Shown here: positions 1-9,151 of the stretch, in pieces | Layout: each line of letters opens with the position of its first letter | Position numbering within the stretch: the first letter of the stretch is position 1 | Assembly: GCA_938036875.1 (NCBI GenBank) | Contig: CALHVX010000061.1 | Span: 1-45,760 of the forward strand | Length of the DNA stretch: 45,760 nt | Origin: an uncultured Pseudomonadales bacterium | GTDB lineage: Bacteria > Pseudomonadota > Gammaproteobacteria > Pseudomonadales > Azotimanducaceae | Direction of reading: 5' to 3' | Translations under genes and position numbers: made by a program | Notes under the pieces: generated by a model | Seen by the model: only the letters and a program-made list of their open reading frames with translations | What the model was told of the DNA's origin: nothing | The model's database searches: none

Positions 1-1184
1 TCACTCAACGGTGAGCCAGTCGATAGCACAGTTTTGACCGAGCTTAAATCGTGGGTCTGCGCAGGTTTGTAACCTTGCTTCTCTAAGCCAGCGATATACT
101 TAGCGCTGGTGCCGAACACCGTAATCCCCTCTTCGTCAATAGCATTGAGAAGAACTTGTCCATCCTGTGCAAACGGGGAACCGTCGTAGCAAACCAAGGT
201 TGCACCCGTTGTAAGGCCAGAAACCAACCAGTTCCACATCATCCAACCACAAGTGGTGAAGTAAAACAGAGTGTCCGCTCGCGAGACGTCTGTATGCAAT
301 TTGTGCTCTTTCAAGTGCTGCACCAAAGTCCCACCGGCACTGTGGGCAATGCACTTTGGAATCCCAGTGGTGCCACTGGAGTACAAAATGTACAACGGGT
401 GATCAAACGGCATCGCAGCAAACTTTAAAGGTTCAGCTGCACCCGCGGTAAACTCATCCATCCGCTGCATGGCATCTAGGTGCGACAGATCAAGATTGCC
501 ACTCAACAAAGGTATGACAATGGTTATCTCGATGCTGCTGATTTGAGCTCGCATCGCATCTACCTTCTCTAGGCAATCAATCTCTTTGCCGTTGTAGACA
601 TAAGCGTCGGCGGTAAACAACAGACGAGGCTCAATCTGCCCGAAGCGATCGCAGGCACCGTTGAAGCCAAAATCTGGGGAGCAGGAAGACCAAATGGCCC
701 CAATGCTAGTCGTGGCTAGCATGATAACCACCGCTTCGGGAATGTTTGGTAGAAATCCTGCAACGCGGTCACCCGCTTCAATACCATGCCGCCGCATGGC
801 ACCAGCGACCTTCTCCACCGCACTCCACAGTTGTGCATAGGTATAGCTACACCGCTGGCCATTTTCTAACAAGCCGATAAGCGCCACTTGATCGTCTTGG
901 TAGCGCAGCAAATTTTCGGCAAAGTTAAGCTTACTACCGGTGAACCAACTGGCACCCGGGAAATGATCCAGGTTTGCTGCCACCTGTTCGTAACCTACTG
1001 TGGCTTGAACCTCACAAAAATCCCAGACAGCGCCCCAAAACTCATTCGTGTGCTCAACCGACCACTGATGCAGCGATGCATAATCCGTAAACTGGCGACC
1101 ATAGCGGTCTTCAACGTAACGTTGAAAAGCCGTCATCTGGCTGCTCTGAACTCGCTCTCGGCTAGGCTGCCACAGGGGCTTCAT
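1..1184 (-). CDS. Acetoacetyl-CoA synthetase, N-terminal ~394 residues (partial)
   Basis: This frame runs off the left window edge, so about 394 N-terminal residues are visible. It is an acyl-adenylate-forming enzyme: the AMP-binding motif YSSGTTGIPK lies near residue 266 and is followed by a TTCGWMMWNW segment typical of acetoacetate-CoA ligases. The family activates acetoacetate with ATP and CoA, the last product of leucine breakdown, to acetoacetyl-CoA. The ATG at 1184 is chosen because a GAGG ribosome-binding site lies about 10 bases upstream; the gene starts 10 bases after the liuD stop, so it is almost certainly the next gene of the liu operon. Identity is by motif and context; the C-terminal half is outside the window. 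Confidence 0.88.
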   Translation of the reverse strand, partial: MKPLWQPSRERVQSSQMTAFQRYVEDRYGRQFTDYASLHQWSVEHTNEFWGAVWDFCEVQATVGYEQVAANLDHFPGASWFTGSKLNFAENLLRYQDDQVALIGLLENGQRCSYTYAQLWSAVEKVAGAMRRHGIEAGDRVAGFLPNIPEAVVIMLATTSIGAIWSSCSPDFGFNGACDRFGQIEPRLLFTADAYVYNGKEIDCLEKVDAMRAQISSIEITIVIPLLSGNLDLSHLDAMQRMDEFTAGAAEPLKFAAMPFDHPLYILYSSGTTGIPKCIAHSAGGTLVQHLKEHKLHTDVSRADTLFYFTTCGWMMWNWLVSGLTTGATLVCYDGSPFAQDGQVLLNAIDEEGITVFGTSAKYIAGLEKQGYKPAQTHDLSSVKTVLSTGSPLS

Positions 1185-1194
1185 TCCATGGACC

Positions 1195-3189
1195 TCATTC
1201 TTGAGCTGTAGGCTCAAAGGACAACAGATCAGCACCGCCATCCACTAAATCGCCTTGTTGGTAAAAAACCTCGCTAACCAAACCTGCCACCGGCGCTTTA
1301 ATCGCTTGCTCCATCTTCATGGCCTCCATAATCACCAAGGTATCCCCGGCACTCACCTGGTCTCCCGCTTTAACCAAGATGTCGACCACCGTGCCGTTCA
1401 TCGGCGCCTTAAACCCAGAACCATCGTCGTGCGCTACTTCCTCGCCGAGATCTGGAACCCGCTCGCTAAAGCTCAAGCTGGCCTGTTCAGTAAACAGAGT
1501 TAGCTGACCCTCTAGGTCTACCACCGTGACGTGCTGGCGATGCCCATCGAGCGTGGCAATCAAATCATTGCCATCTAGCCTGCCGCTAACCCGATGGTCG
1601 CTACCCGCATAGCTAACCTGGTAGGAATCAGCGCCGATCGCTTCCATCACCAAGCTATGCTCTACATCATCCACAATCAGCGTTTCGGTTTGCACCGAGC
1701 GCGCATTCATACGCCAACCATCCATGGCATGCCAAGGCGAGGTTGAATCCTGGCAAGACTTGGGTGCTGCACGTCGGCGTAGCGCTAAAAACAAAGCAGC
1801 CATGGGCAGCAAGCGGTTTAATCCAGGATCTAGCTCCGCGAACAATGATGAGCGGTGCTGCTCGATAAAGTCTGTGCTTAGCTCCTCACGGACAAAGGCT
1901 TCGTGGCTGGCCAAACGGCGTAGAAAGGAGATGTTGGTAGTAACACCGACAATTTGATATTCAGCCAGTGCAGCGGCTAAGCGTTGCAGAGCACGCTCAC
2001 GATTTTCATCCCAAACAATCAGCTTGGCGATCATTGGATCATAGAACACACCTACGTCATCACCCTGCACAACCCCGGTATCCACCCGAACTTGAGACGA
2101 CTCATTGGGTTGTTGCAACCAATTCAACTTGCCCGCAGCGGGCAAAAAGTCGTTGTTCGGATCTTCTGCGTAGATTCTTGCTTCAAAGGCGTGCCCAGAA
2201 ATCTTTAGGTCTGATTGCTGACAAGGTAGCGGTTCACCATTGGCCACTTTGAGCTGCCACTCAACCAAATCTTGGCCCGTGATCATCTCAGTAACCGGAT
2301 GCTCTACCTGCAGACGCGTATTCATCTCCATGAAGTAGAAACCACCACCCGCATCCAGCAAAAACTCTACGGTACCCGCGCCAACATAGTTAACCGCAGC
2401 AGCCGCACGCAGAGCCGCCTCGCCCATCTGTTCCCGCAACCCTTGAGGCATATTCGGCGCCGGCGCTTCTTCGATGATTTTCTGATGACGACGTTGCACC
2501 GAGCAATCGCGTTCAAACAAATACACCCCATTGCCAAGCTTATCGCAAAACACCTGCACCTCAACATGCCGAGGCTGTTGCAAATACTTTTCCACCAACA
2601 TGTTGTCATCGCCAAAGCTAGACAAGGCTTCGCGCTTTGCTGCGGCTAAGGCTTCAGCAAACTCGTTTGCACTGTGTACCTGGCGCATGCCTTTGCCGCC
2701 GCCACCCGACACAGCCTTCAACAATACCGGGTAGCCAATCTCCGACGCCGATTTTTGCAATCGATCCGCATCTTGGTCTGCGCCGTGATAACCCGGCAAC
2801 AAGGGCACCCCGGCCTTTTCCATCAACTGCTTAGCCGCCGATTTCGACCCCATGGCTTCAATGGCGCCTACCGGAGGGCCAATGAAGACTATGTCGCTGT
2901 CAGCGCAACGTTGGCAGAAAGCCGAGTTTTCCGACAGGAATCCATAGCCTGGGTGAATCGCCTGGGCACCCGTAAGTTGAGCCGCCGCAATGACCTTATC
3001 GAACAGCAAGTAGGAATCGGCAGGGGCAGAACCACCAATATGCATCGCCTCATCCGCCATCTGCACGTGCAACGCATCAGCGTCTGCATCTGAGTAGACG
3101 GCAACGGTTTTGATTCCAAGCTTGGCTGCGGTGCGCATCACACGGCAGGCAATCTCTCCACGGTTCGCAATCAATATTTTTGTGAACAT
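1195..3189 (-). CDS. liuD: Methylcrotonyl-CoA carboxylase alpha (biotin) subunit
   Basis: A 664-residue biotin-dependent carboxylase subunit. Residues 1-445 form a biotin carboxylase (starts MFTKILIANRGEIACRV; ATP-grasp glycine loop GGGGKGM; catalytic-region EMNTRLQVEHPVTE). The C-terminal 70 residues are a biotinyl carrier domain with MEAMKMEQ, biotinylated lysine K625. Together with the beta subunit it carboxylates 3-methylcrotonyl-CoA to 3-methylglutaconyl-CoA in leucine degradation. The general fold would also fit propionyl- or geranyl-CoA carboxylase; the neighbouring isovaleryl-CoA dehydrogenase and LiuR decide for the leucine enzyme. It starts 3 bases after the liuB stop, so the two subunits are co-transcribed. 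Confidence 0.93.
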   Translation of the reverse strand: MFTKILIANRGEIACRVMRTAAKLGIKTVAVYSDADADALHVQMADEAMHIGGSAPADSYLLFDKVIAAAQLTGAQAIHPGYGFLSENSAFCQRCADSDIVFIGPPVGAIEAMGSKSAAKQLMEKAGVPLLPGYHGADQDADRLQKSASEIGYPVLLKAVSGGGGKGMRQVHSANEFAEALAAAKREALSSFGDDNMLVEKYLQQPRHVEVQVFCDKLGNGVYLFERDCSVQRRHQKIIEEAPAPNMPQGLREQMGEAALRAAAAVNYVGAGTVEFLLDAGGGFYFMEMNTRLQVEHPVTEMITGQDLVEWQLKVANGEPLPCQQSDLKISGHAFEARIYAEDPNNDFLPAAGKLNWLQQPNESSQVRVDTGVVQGDDVGVFYDPMIAKLIVWDENRERALQRLAAALAEYQIVGVTTNISFLRRLASHEAFVREELSTDFIEQHRSSLFAELDPGLNRLLPMAALFLALRRRAAPKSCQDSTSPWHAMDGWRMNARSVQTETLIVDDVEHSLVMEAIGADSYQVSYAGSDHRVSGRLDGNDLIATLDGHRQHVTVVDLEGQLTLFTEQASLSFSERVPDLGEEVAHDDGSGFKAPMNGTVVDILVKAGDQVSAGDTLVIMEAMKMEQAIKAPVAGLVSEVFYQQGDLVDGGADLLSFEPTAQE

Positions 3190-3192
3190 GGG

Positions 3193-4803
3193 TTACATCC
3201 TAAAGACGCCAAATCGCGATTCTGCGATTGGCTTGTTGAGTGCAGCGGACAAGGCGAGCCCTAACACGCGTCGCGTGTCGGTGGGATCAATAACGCCATC
3301 ATCCCAAAGCCGAGCGCTGGCATAATAGGGATGACCTTGAGCATCAAAGTCATCAATGATGGGTTGCTTGAAGGCTTCTTCTTCGGATTCTGGCCATTCA
3401 TCACCCGCCCGCTCCATTTGCGCACGTCTGACTTGCGCCAACACACCGGCCGCTTGCTCACCACCCATTACCGAGATCCGGGCATTGGGCCACATGAAAA
3501 CAAAGTTCGGATCGTAAGCTCGACCACACATGCCGTAGTTACCCGCCCCATAAGAGTTGCCAATGATCAACGTCAGCTTGGGTACTTTGGCGCAAGCGAC
3601 CGCCATCACCATCTTGGCGCCATGCTTGGCAATACCACCGCTTTCGTACTGCTTGCCAACCATAAAACCGGTGATGTTTTGCAAAAAAAGCAGCGGAATT
3701 TTGCGCTGCCCACAAAGCTCAATAAAATGAGCGCCTTTTTGGGCAGACTCGCTAAACAACACACCATTATTCGCAACAATGCCAACCGGGTATCCATAGA
3801 GCCGAGCAAAACCACAGACTAAGGTGGTTCCGTACAACGCTTTGAACTCATCAAACTCGGAGCCATCCACCACACGAGCGATAATTTCACGCACATCATA
3901 TGGCTTGCGTACATTCTTAGGCACAATGCCAAGCAGATCACTAGCTGGATACAACGGTTCAACCGTCTCAACTACATCCACACCCGTAGGCTTCACCCGG
4001 TTAAATCGAGCCACCGCGTTGCGTGCCAACTCCAGGGCATGGTGATCATTACGCGCATAGTGATCGGCAACACCAGATTCGCGGGTATGCACATCCGCAC
4101 CACCCAACTCTTCTGCTGATACCTCTTCACCCGTGGCCATTTTGACCAATGGCGGCCCGGCTAAGAAGATAGTACCTTGGTTTTTAACGATGATAGATTC
4201 ATCCGCCATGGCGGGCACATAAGCACCACCGGCAGTACAAGAGCCCATAACCACCGCAATCTGCGGAATATTGGCAGCGGACATATTCGCTTGGTTAAAG
4301 AAGATGCGGCCAAAGTGATGACGATCTGGAAACACCTCGTCTTGGTTCGGCAAGTTTGCGCCGCCAGAATCCACCAAGTACACACAAGGCAAATTATTTT
4401 CTTGCGCGATGTCCTGCGCGCGCAGGTGCTTTTTAACCGAGACTGGATAATAGGTGCCGCCTTTAACCGTGGCATCGTTCACCACAATGACACACTCCTG
4501 ACCCTGAATTCTGCCAATACCAGTAATAATGCCGGCCGCTGGCACATCGTCTTTGCCGTACATATCATGCGCGGCAAGCTGAGAGAACTCGAGAAACGGT
4601 GACCCTTCGTCGATCAAGGCTTCGATTCTATCTCGAGGCAACAATTTGCCGCGGGCAACATGGCGCTGCTGATAACGCTCACCACCACCCTGCTTAATGC
4701 GCTCCACTAGCGCTTCTAAATCCAGCACCAGCCCTTGCATGTGTTCCGCATTTTCCACAAAGTCTTGGGAACGCGGATTTATCTCACTAACGATTGTATT
4801 CAT
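3193..4803 (-). CDS. liuB: Methylcrotonyl-CoA carboxylase beta (carboxyltransferase) subunit
   Basis: A 536-residue crotonase-fold carboxyltransferase, full length for the family. The N half has the acyl-CoA-binding region with [16 protein letters not shown] and the C half has [17 protein letters not shown] followed by [19 protein letters not shown], the signature seen in MCC beta subunits. It transfers CO2 from biotin on the alpha subunit to 3-methylcrotonyl-CoA. The gene lies between liuA (3-base gap upstream) and liuD (3-base gap downstream), a tight operon that argues for equimolar translation of the two subunits. In Pseudomonas a liuC hydratase gene separates liuB and liuD; it is absent here. 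Confidence 0.93.
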   Translation of the reverse strand: MNTIVSEINPRSQDFVENAEHMQGLVLDLEALVERIKQGGGERYQQRHVARGKLLPRDRIEALIDEGSPFLEFSQLAAHDMYGKDDVPAAGIITGIGRIQGQECVIVVNDATVKGGTYYPVSVKKHLRAQDIAQENNLPCVYLVDSGGANLPNQDEVFPDRHHFGRIFFNQANMSAANIPQIAVVMGSCTAGGAYVPAMADESIIVKNQGTIFLAGPPLVKMATGEEVSAEELGGADVHTRESGVADHYARNDHHALELARNAVARFNRVKPTGVDVVETVEPLYPASDLLGIVPKNVRKPYDVREIIARVVDGSEFDEFKALYGTTLVCGFARLYGYPVGIVANNGVLFSESAQKGAHFIELCGQRKIPLLFLQNITGFMVGKQYESGGIAKHGAKMVMAVACAKVPKLTLIIGNSYGAGNYGMCGRAYDPNFVFMWPNARISVMGGEQAAGVLAQVRRAQMERAGDEWPESEEEAFKQPIIDDFDAQGHPYYASARLWDDGVIDPTDTRRVLGLALSAALNKPIAESRFGVFRM

Positions 4804-4806
4804 TGC

Positions 4807-5976
4807 TTAGCCCGCCTCGGTGAATAGCTCACGGCCGATCAACATGCGCCGCACTTCCGATGTGCCCGCCCCTATCTCGTACAGCTTGGCATCTCGAAGC
4901 AATCGCCCAGTATCGTAGTCATTGATGTAGCCGTTACCACCCAACGCCTGAATCGCTTGCAATGCACATTGGGTTGCTTGCTCAGCGGTGTAGAGAATCA
5001 CGGCAGCCGCATCTTTACGACTTTCTAATCCTCGATCACAAGCTCGGGCCACCGCATAAAGATAAGCGCGGCTGGCGTTTAACACCGCATACATATCCGC
5101 CAGTTTGCCCTGCATCAGCTGAAACTCACCAATCGCCTGGCCAAACTGCTTACGCTCGTGCACATAAGGCACCACAATATCCATACAGGCCTGCATAATG
5201 CCAACCGGACCACCCGATAGAACCGTTCGCTCAAAATCTAGGCCCGACATCAATACACCAACACCGCCGCCCTCTCGACCCAGCACATTGGTCACCGGCA
5301 CCTCGCAATCCTCAAACACCAGCTCGCAGGTGTTTGACCCACGCATACCAAGCTTGTCGAGCTTCTGCGCTTGAGTGAATCCCGGAAACCCACGCTCCAC
5401 CAGAAAAGCCGTCATGCCGCGCGAACCGGCTTTGAGATCGGTTTTGGCATAGATGACGTAGGTGTTTGCATCCGGACCGTTGGTGATCCACATCTTGTTG
5501 CCGTTAAGCACGTAGACATCCCCACGCCGCTCCGCTTTTAGCTTCATGCTGACAACGTCCGAACCCGCACCCGGCTCGGACATCGCCAATGCACCAACAT
5601 GTTCACCGGAACACAACTTGGGCAGATACTGTCGCTTTTGCTCTTCGGTACCGTTTTTATGAATTTGGTTCACACACAGGTTGGAGTGAGCACCATAAGA
5701 CAAACCAACCGATGCCGAAGCGCGACTGATCTCTTCCATCGCCACAACGTGAGCAAGATAGCCTAGGTTGGCGCCGCCGTATTCTTCGGCAACCGTGATG
5801 CCCAAGATGCCGATGTCACCCATCTTGCGCCAAAGGTCCATGGGGAATTCATTGCTGCTGTCGATTTCTGCAGCCCGTGGGGCAATTTCAGCCTGTGCAA
5901 ACTTGTAAACCAAGTCACGCAACATATCTAAATCTTCACCGAGACCATGATCCAGCATGGCATAAGAGGTATTCAT
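4807..5976 (-). CDS. liuA: Isovaleryl-CoA dehydrogenase
   Basis: A 389-residue FAD acyl-CoA dehydrogenase, complete, with the family blocks [13 protein letters not shown] and [10 protein letters not shown] in the middle domain and [35 protein letters not shown] at the C-terminus. The segment [17 protein letters not shown] carries the glutamate placed as in isovaleryl-CoA dehydrogenases, where the catalytic base lies on this helix instead of in the C-terminal loop. It oxidises isovaleryl-CoA to 3-methylcrotonyl-CoA, passing electrons to ETF. Its ATG overlaps the liuR stop codon by four bases (ATGA), so the regulator and the enzyme are translationally coupled. Confidence 0.93.
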   Translation of the reverse strand: MNTSYAMLDHGLGEDLDMLRDLVYKFAQAEIAPRAAEIDSSNEFPMDLWRKMGDIGILGITVAEEYGGANLGYLAHVVAMEEISRASASVGLSYGAHSNLCVNQIHKNGTEEQKRQYLPKLCSGEHVGALAMSEPGAGSDVVSMKLKAERRGDVYVLNGNKMWITNGPDANTYVIYAKTDLKAGSRGMTAFLVERGFPGFTQAQKLDKLGMRGSNTCELVFEDCEVPVTNVLGREGGGVGVLMSGLDFERTVLSGGPVGIMQACMDIVVPYVHERKQFGQAIGEFQLMQGKLADMYAVLNASRAYLYAVARACDRGLESRKDAAAVILYTAEQATQCALQAIQALGGNGYINDYDTGRLLRDAKLYEIGAGTSEVRRMLIGRELFTEAG

Positions 5977-6464
5977 GAAAGTTCTCCGTTAACGGCATCT
6001 TTTGATGGCGGGGTGTTTTTGAAGTCGGGTTTATCGTCCTTGCCCGCTTTGGCTGCTTTCGCCTTCGGTTTTCTTGGTTTGAAGTCTTTTCGCTCTTTAC
6101 TCATCGCCATGCGTGACCTGCGCTCCCAATCGTCCAAATCAACAATCATTTGCTCCAACTGGTGCTTCTGCTCTTCAAGCTGTTCGCGACGGGCGCAAAT
6201 TTTATCGATCAGCATTTCAAGCTGTTTCTTGTTGTTGGATGCTGGGTCATACATGGAGATTAGGTCTGCACTTTGCTCAAGCGACAAACCTAAGGTCTTG
6301 CCGCGCAAAATCAGGACCAATCGCGCCCTATCTGCAGCGGAGTAGATACGGCTCTGACCATCCCGGAGTGGCGCCAGTAGACCCTTCTCTTCATAAAAGC
6401 GCAGGGTTCTGGTTGTCACACCAAACTCTTGGGACAGATCTCGAATGGAATATTGGCTCGGCAT
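5973..6464 (-). CDS. liuR: MerR-family regulator of leucine/isovalerate catabolism (LiuR)
   Basis: A small MerR-type regulator: residues 4-70 form the winged helix ([20 protein letters not shown], then EEKGLLAP), followed by a dimerising coiled coil (about residues 90-125). The last ~40 residues are a Lys/Pro/Ala-rich tail, longer than I would expect for the family and of unknown role. LiuR homologues repress liu genes and respond to branched acyl-CoAs. Two starts are possible: the ATG at 6464, taken here, or a TTG at 6473 that has the better-placed AAAGG ribosome-binding site. The gene heads the operon and overlaps liuA by four bases. A palindrome just upstream is the likely autoregulatory operator. 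Confidence 0.9.
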   Translation of the reverse strand: MPSQYSIRDLSQEFGVTTRTLRFYEEKGLLAPLRDGQSRIYSAADRARLVLILRGKTLGLSLEQSADLISMYDPASNNKKQLEMLIDKICARREQLEEQKHQLEQMIVDLDDWERRSRMAMSKERKDFKPRKPKAKAAKAGKDDKPDFKNTPPSKDAVNGELS

Positions 6465-6486
6465 AGGCGTCAAGCCTACCTTTACG

Positions 6487-6502
6487 TTGACGTTAACGTC
6501 AA
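6487..6502. promoter_or_regulatory. Candidate LiuR operator, perfect 16-bp palindrome
   Basis: TTGACGTTAACGTCAA is a perfect 16-base palindrome 23-38 bases before the liuR ATG. Its left end on the minus strand (TTGACG) can serve as a -35 element with TAGGCT 18 bases on as a weak -10, the overlap expected for MerR-type control. The ACGT-rich core resembles what I recall for LiuR sites in gammaproteobacteria; binding is inferred. Confidence 0.7.
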
Positions 6503-6684
6503 TACTTTAGCCTCACCCCCCGCAACACCCCCACTTCTGTTGGTTTTTCGTCCTCACAAACCAGGCTTGGGCCACGGGGCGGTGCTTGAAAGTTAACCTA
6601 GGAACTCCCAAACTCATCCACGCGAAATACCCCGCCTTAGAACTCAAAACCGCAAACCCAAAACCGCAAAAGACGAGCCACCCA

Positions 6685-8373
6685 ATGACAGCGATCGACC
6701 CCAACCTCCTAAGCCAAGCTGAAACCTGCATCGGCGCTGTACGCGCCGAAGTTGATGCCGCCTTAGCCCATCTCAATCATCAGTGCACCGAAGACGGCCG
6801 CCTCTCGCCTACCCGACTAGATCGCCATCAAAAGATAAGCTACGAACTAGCCTTTAGCGTGGCGGAGCTTGAAGCATCTAAAGCCATGCTTGCCTACGCT
6901 GAAGCCGTTTCCGCAGACGATGCCATCTGTGCTCCCTTGGCCCTCTCCTTTTGTGCGGACAACGTACGCGGCGTCTGGCAACGTCTGTTTAGCCATGCCG
7001 CAGAAGCCGGCTTACCTAACGATCGGTTGCTAGCGTTAATGCGCGAAGGCCCAGTGGCCAGTTTCGTCGCCGAGCAAGGTTCAGTCACCCAATTCGAAGC
7101 CTTAGGCGCCGCCTTACTTGAACGAGGCAAGCAGCGCTTACCTAGCGGATTAGATCAAGAGAAAGATATGGTGCAAACCAGCTTTGCGCGCTTTGCAGAA
7201 GATGTGGTTATGCCGCAAGCGGAGCATATACACCGGTTTGATACGGACATTCCTGACGACCTCATCGAGGCCGCTGCAGGCATGGGTTGTTTCGGCACCT
7301 GCATTCCAGAGCGCTTTGGGGGCTTGATGCCCAATGAGCGTAACGACAGTTTAGGTATGCTGGTGGTCACTGAAGAGTTATCACGTGGTTCATTGGGCGC
7401 CGCTGGCAGCTTGATTACGCGACCAGAGATTGCCGCACGCGCCCTGTTACACGGGGGCACCGAAGAGCAAAAGCAAGCCTATCTACCGCGCCTTGCGGCA
7501 GGCGAAATGTTGGCCGCCATCTCAATAACCGAACCAGACTATGGATCAGATGTTGCGTCTCTTACCCTTAAAGCAACACCGGCAGAAGGCGGCTGGATAT
7601 TAAATGGCGCCAAAACTTGGTGCACCTTCGCTGGTAAAGCCGATGTGCTGGTTGTTATTGCACGCACCAACCCAGATCGAAACTCAAAAGAACACGGCGG
7701 GCATCGAGGCTTAAGCATGTTCTTGGTCGACAAGCCCCGATTTGCCGGGCACGAGTTTACCCACACCAATACAACTGGCGGCAAGGTGACCGGCAAAGCG
7801 ATCCCCACCATTGGTTACCGAGGCATGCATTCGTTCGACCTGTCCTTTGAAGATTACTTTGTACCCGACACCGCCTTGGTCGGTGGTAAAGACGGTGAAG
7901 GCAAAGGTTTTTACCTGACCATGGCGGGTCTATCTGGCGGGCGCATCCAAACTGCAGCCCGTGCCTCGGGCGTCATGCAAGCGGCCGTTGAGCGAGCGGT
8001 AACCTATGCTCAAGATCGCAAAGTGTTTGGCGCACCTGTAGGCGACTACCAGCTTACCCAAGTAAAGCTGGGGCGCATGCTTGCAGCATTGACCGCATCG
8101 CGACAGTTCAGTTACGCCGTGGCCCGTATGATGGACAATGGTGGCGGCAAGATGCAGGCCAGCCTGGTTAAGCTGTACAGTTGCCGAGCAGCCGAGTGGG
8201 TAACCCGTGAAGCGATGCAAATTCACGGCGGCATGGGCTATGCAGAAGAAAGCCCCGTTAGCCGTTACTTTGTGGATGCCCGTGTGCTGTCTATCTTTGA
8301 GGGAGCTGAAGAAACCTTGGCATTGAAGGTCATCGCTCGAGATCTGATTGCTAGCGTTGGGCAGAATCAGTAG
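6685..8373 (+). CDS. Acyl-CoA dehydrogenase resembling (2S)-methylsuccinyl-CoA dehydrogenase
   Basis: A 562-residue FAD acyl-CoA dehydrogenase with about 150 extra N-terminal residues, including YELAFSVAELEASKAMLAYA, before the ordinary ~400-residue core. Core motifs are ISITEPDYGSDVASL, NGAKTWCTFAGKADV, GGRIQTAARASGVMQAA and the C-terminal MQIHGGMGYAEESPVSRYF with IFEGAEE at the catalytic-base position. The extension and the YRGM and RIQTAARA segments resemble methylsuccinyl-CoA dehydrogenase (Mcd) of the ethylmalonyl-CoA pathway; this is from memory of the family, and another short-chain dehydrogenase is possible. The ATG at 6685 is preferred over a TTG at 6586, which would add 33 residues unlike the family. 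It is divergent from liuR and followed by a TetR gene that may control it. Confidence 0.8.
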   Translation: MTAIDPNLLSQAETCIGAVRAEVDAALAHLNHQCTEDGRLSPTRLDRHQKISYELAFSVAELEASKAMLAYAEAVSADDAICAPLALSFCADNVRGVWQRLFSHAAEAGLPNDRLLALMREGPVASFVAEQGSVTQFEALGAALLERGKQRLPSGLDQEKDMVQTSFARFAEDVVMPQAEHIHRFDTDIPDDLIEAAAGMGCFGTCIPERFGGLMPNERNDSLGMLVVTEELSRGSLGAAGSLITRPEIAARALLHGGTEEQKQAYLPRLAAGEMLAAISITEPDYGSDVASLTLKATPAEGGWILNGAKTWCTFAGKADVLVVIARTNPDRNSKEHGGHRGLSMFLVDKPRFAGHEFTHTNTTGGKVTGKAIPTIGYRGMHSFDLSFEDYFVPDTALVGGKDGEGKGFYLTMAGLSGGRIQTAARASGVMQAAVERAVTYAQDRKVFGAPVGDYQLTQVKLGRMLAALTASRQFSYAVARMMDNGGGKMQASLVKLYSCRAAEWVTREAMQIHGGMGYAEESPVSRYFVDARVLSIFEGAEETLALKVIARDLIASVGQNQ

Positions 8374-8406
8374 GTCTATCAGTAGGTCTATCAGTAGATC
8401 TATCAG
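8371..8406. repeat. Three tandem 12-bp repeats beginning at the stop codon
   Basis: TAGGTCTATCAG occurs twice in exact tandem, then once with one change (TAGATCTATCAG), followed by a partial copy (TCAGTCTA). The first base of the array is the first base of the acyl-CoA dehydrogenase TAG stop, so each unit carries another in-frame TAG. Confidence 0.9.
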
Positions 8407-8498
8407 TCAGTCTAAAAACAGGCGTAAAACAGCTCTAGACGCCAATCGATCGGCATGAAACTATGCAGCCTTTAGGTCAACGCTAAGACAGCTATTTT

Positions 8499-9107
8499 AT
8501 GCCAAGACCCGTCTTAACCTCGGAACAACGTCGGGCCACCCGCCGCCTGATCCAAAAGGCTGCCGCCGATCTCTACGCTAAAGATGGCGGTAAAGGCGTC
8601 TCCGTACGTTCTATCGCTGACAGCGCCGGCGTCTCCGTTGGCACTATCTACGCCAACTTCGCCAATCTGACGGAGCTAATGCAATCCCTATGGAAGCAGC
8701 CGGCTCAGCGTTTGTTTACTGAGCTTGCTCAGGCCGTTGATAAGATCGATGACCCGCTAGAAAAGCTTAAAGTTCTCCTGCAAACCTACGCCAACTTCGC
8801 AACGGAACAACGAGCGGTATATCGGGGTGCTTTTCTTTACGTTCGACCTGAATCGGGTGAACAGCCCAAAGCGGTAGCGCTGAAGGACGATCGATTCTTT
8901 AGTTTGTTACGACAAGCGATTATTGAAGGGCAAGCGGACAAGATTTTTATCACCGGCGATCCAGATCAGTTAGCGCAAACCCTGTGGTCGGCCGTTCATG
9001 GGGCCATTGCCCTGCCGATCAACATAGACCGATTGGCGTTCGACACTTCTGAAAAACCGGTGCACTTTATGATTGAAGCAATGCTGAGTTGGCTACAACA
9101 AAAGTAG
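8499..9107 (+). CDS. TetR/AcrR-family transcriptional regulator
   Basis: A 202-residue TetR regulator. Residues 10-57 form the DNA-binding domain (RLIQKAAADLYAKDGG, then IADSAGVSVGTIYANFANLTEL, the canonical helix-turn-helix). The rest is an all-helical ligand domain with W-x-x-V-H-G near residue 167 (LWSAVHGAIALPI), as in TetR proteins with a WHG-type C-terminal domain. The ligand cannot be read from sequence. It lies 125 bases downstream of the Mcd-like dehydrogenase on the same strand and tail-to-tail with the PrpD/MaoC genes, so these are the first targets to consider. The start is the first ATG; the ribosome-binding site is weak. Confidence 0.88.
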   Translation: MPRPVLTSEQRRATRRLIQKAAADLYAKDGGKGVSVRSIADSAGVSVGTIYANFANLTELMQSLWKQPAQRLFTELAQAVDKIDDPLEKLKVLLQTYANFATEQRAVYRGAFLYVRPESGEQPKAVALKDDRFFSLLRQAIIEGQADKIFITGDPDQLAQTLWSAVHGAIALPINIDRLAFDTSEKPVHFMIEAMLSWLQQK

Positions 9108-9151
9108 CAAGTAACGCCCGCTTAGTCTTAATCTTAGCCTTAGTCAAAATG

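Noticed and set aside
888-1211. A 107-codon plus-strand frame over the liuD/acetoacetyl-CoA synthetase junction.
   Set aside because: Opposite to two conserved genes, with no start signals.
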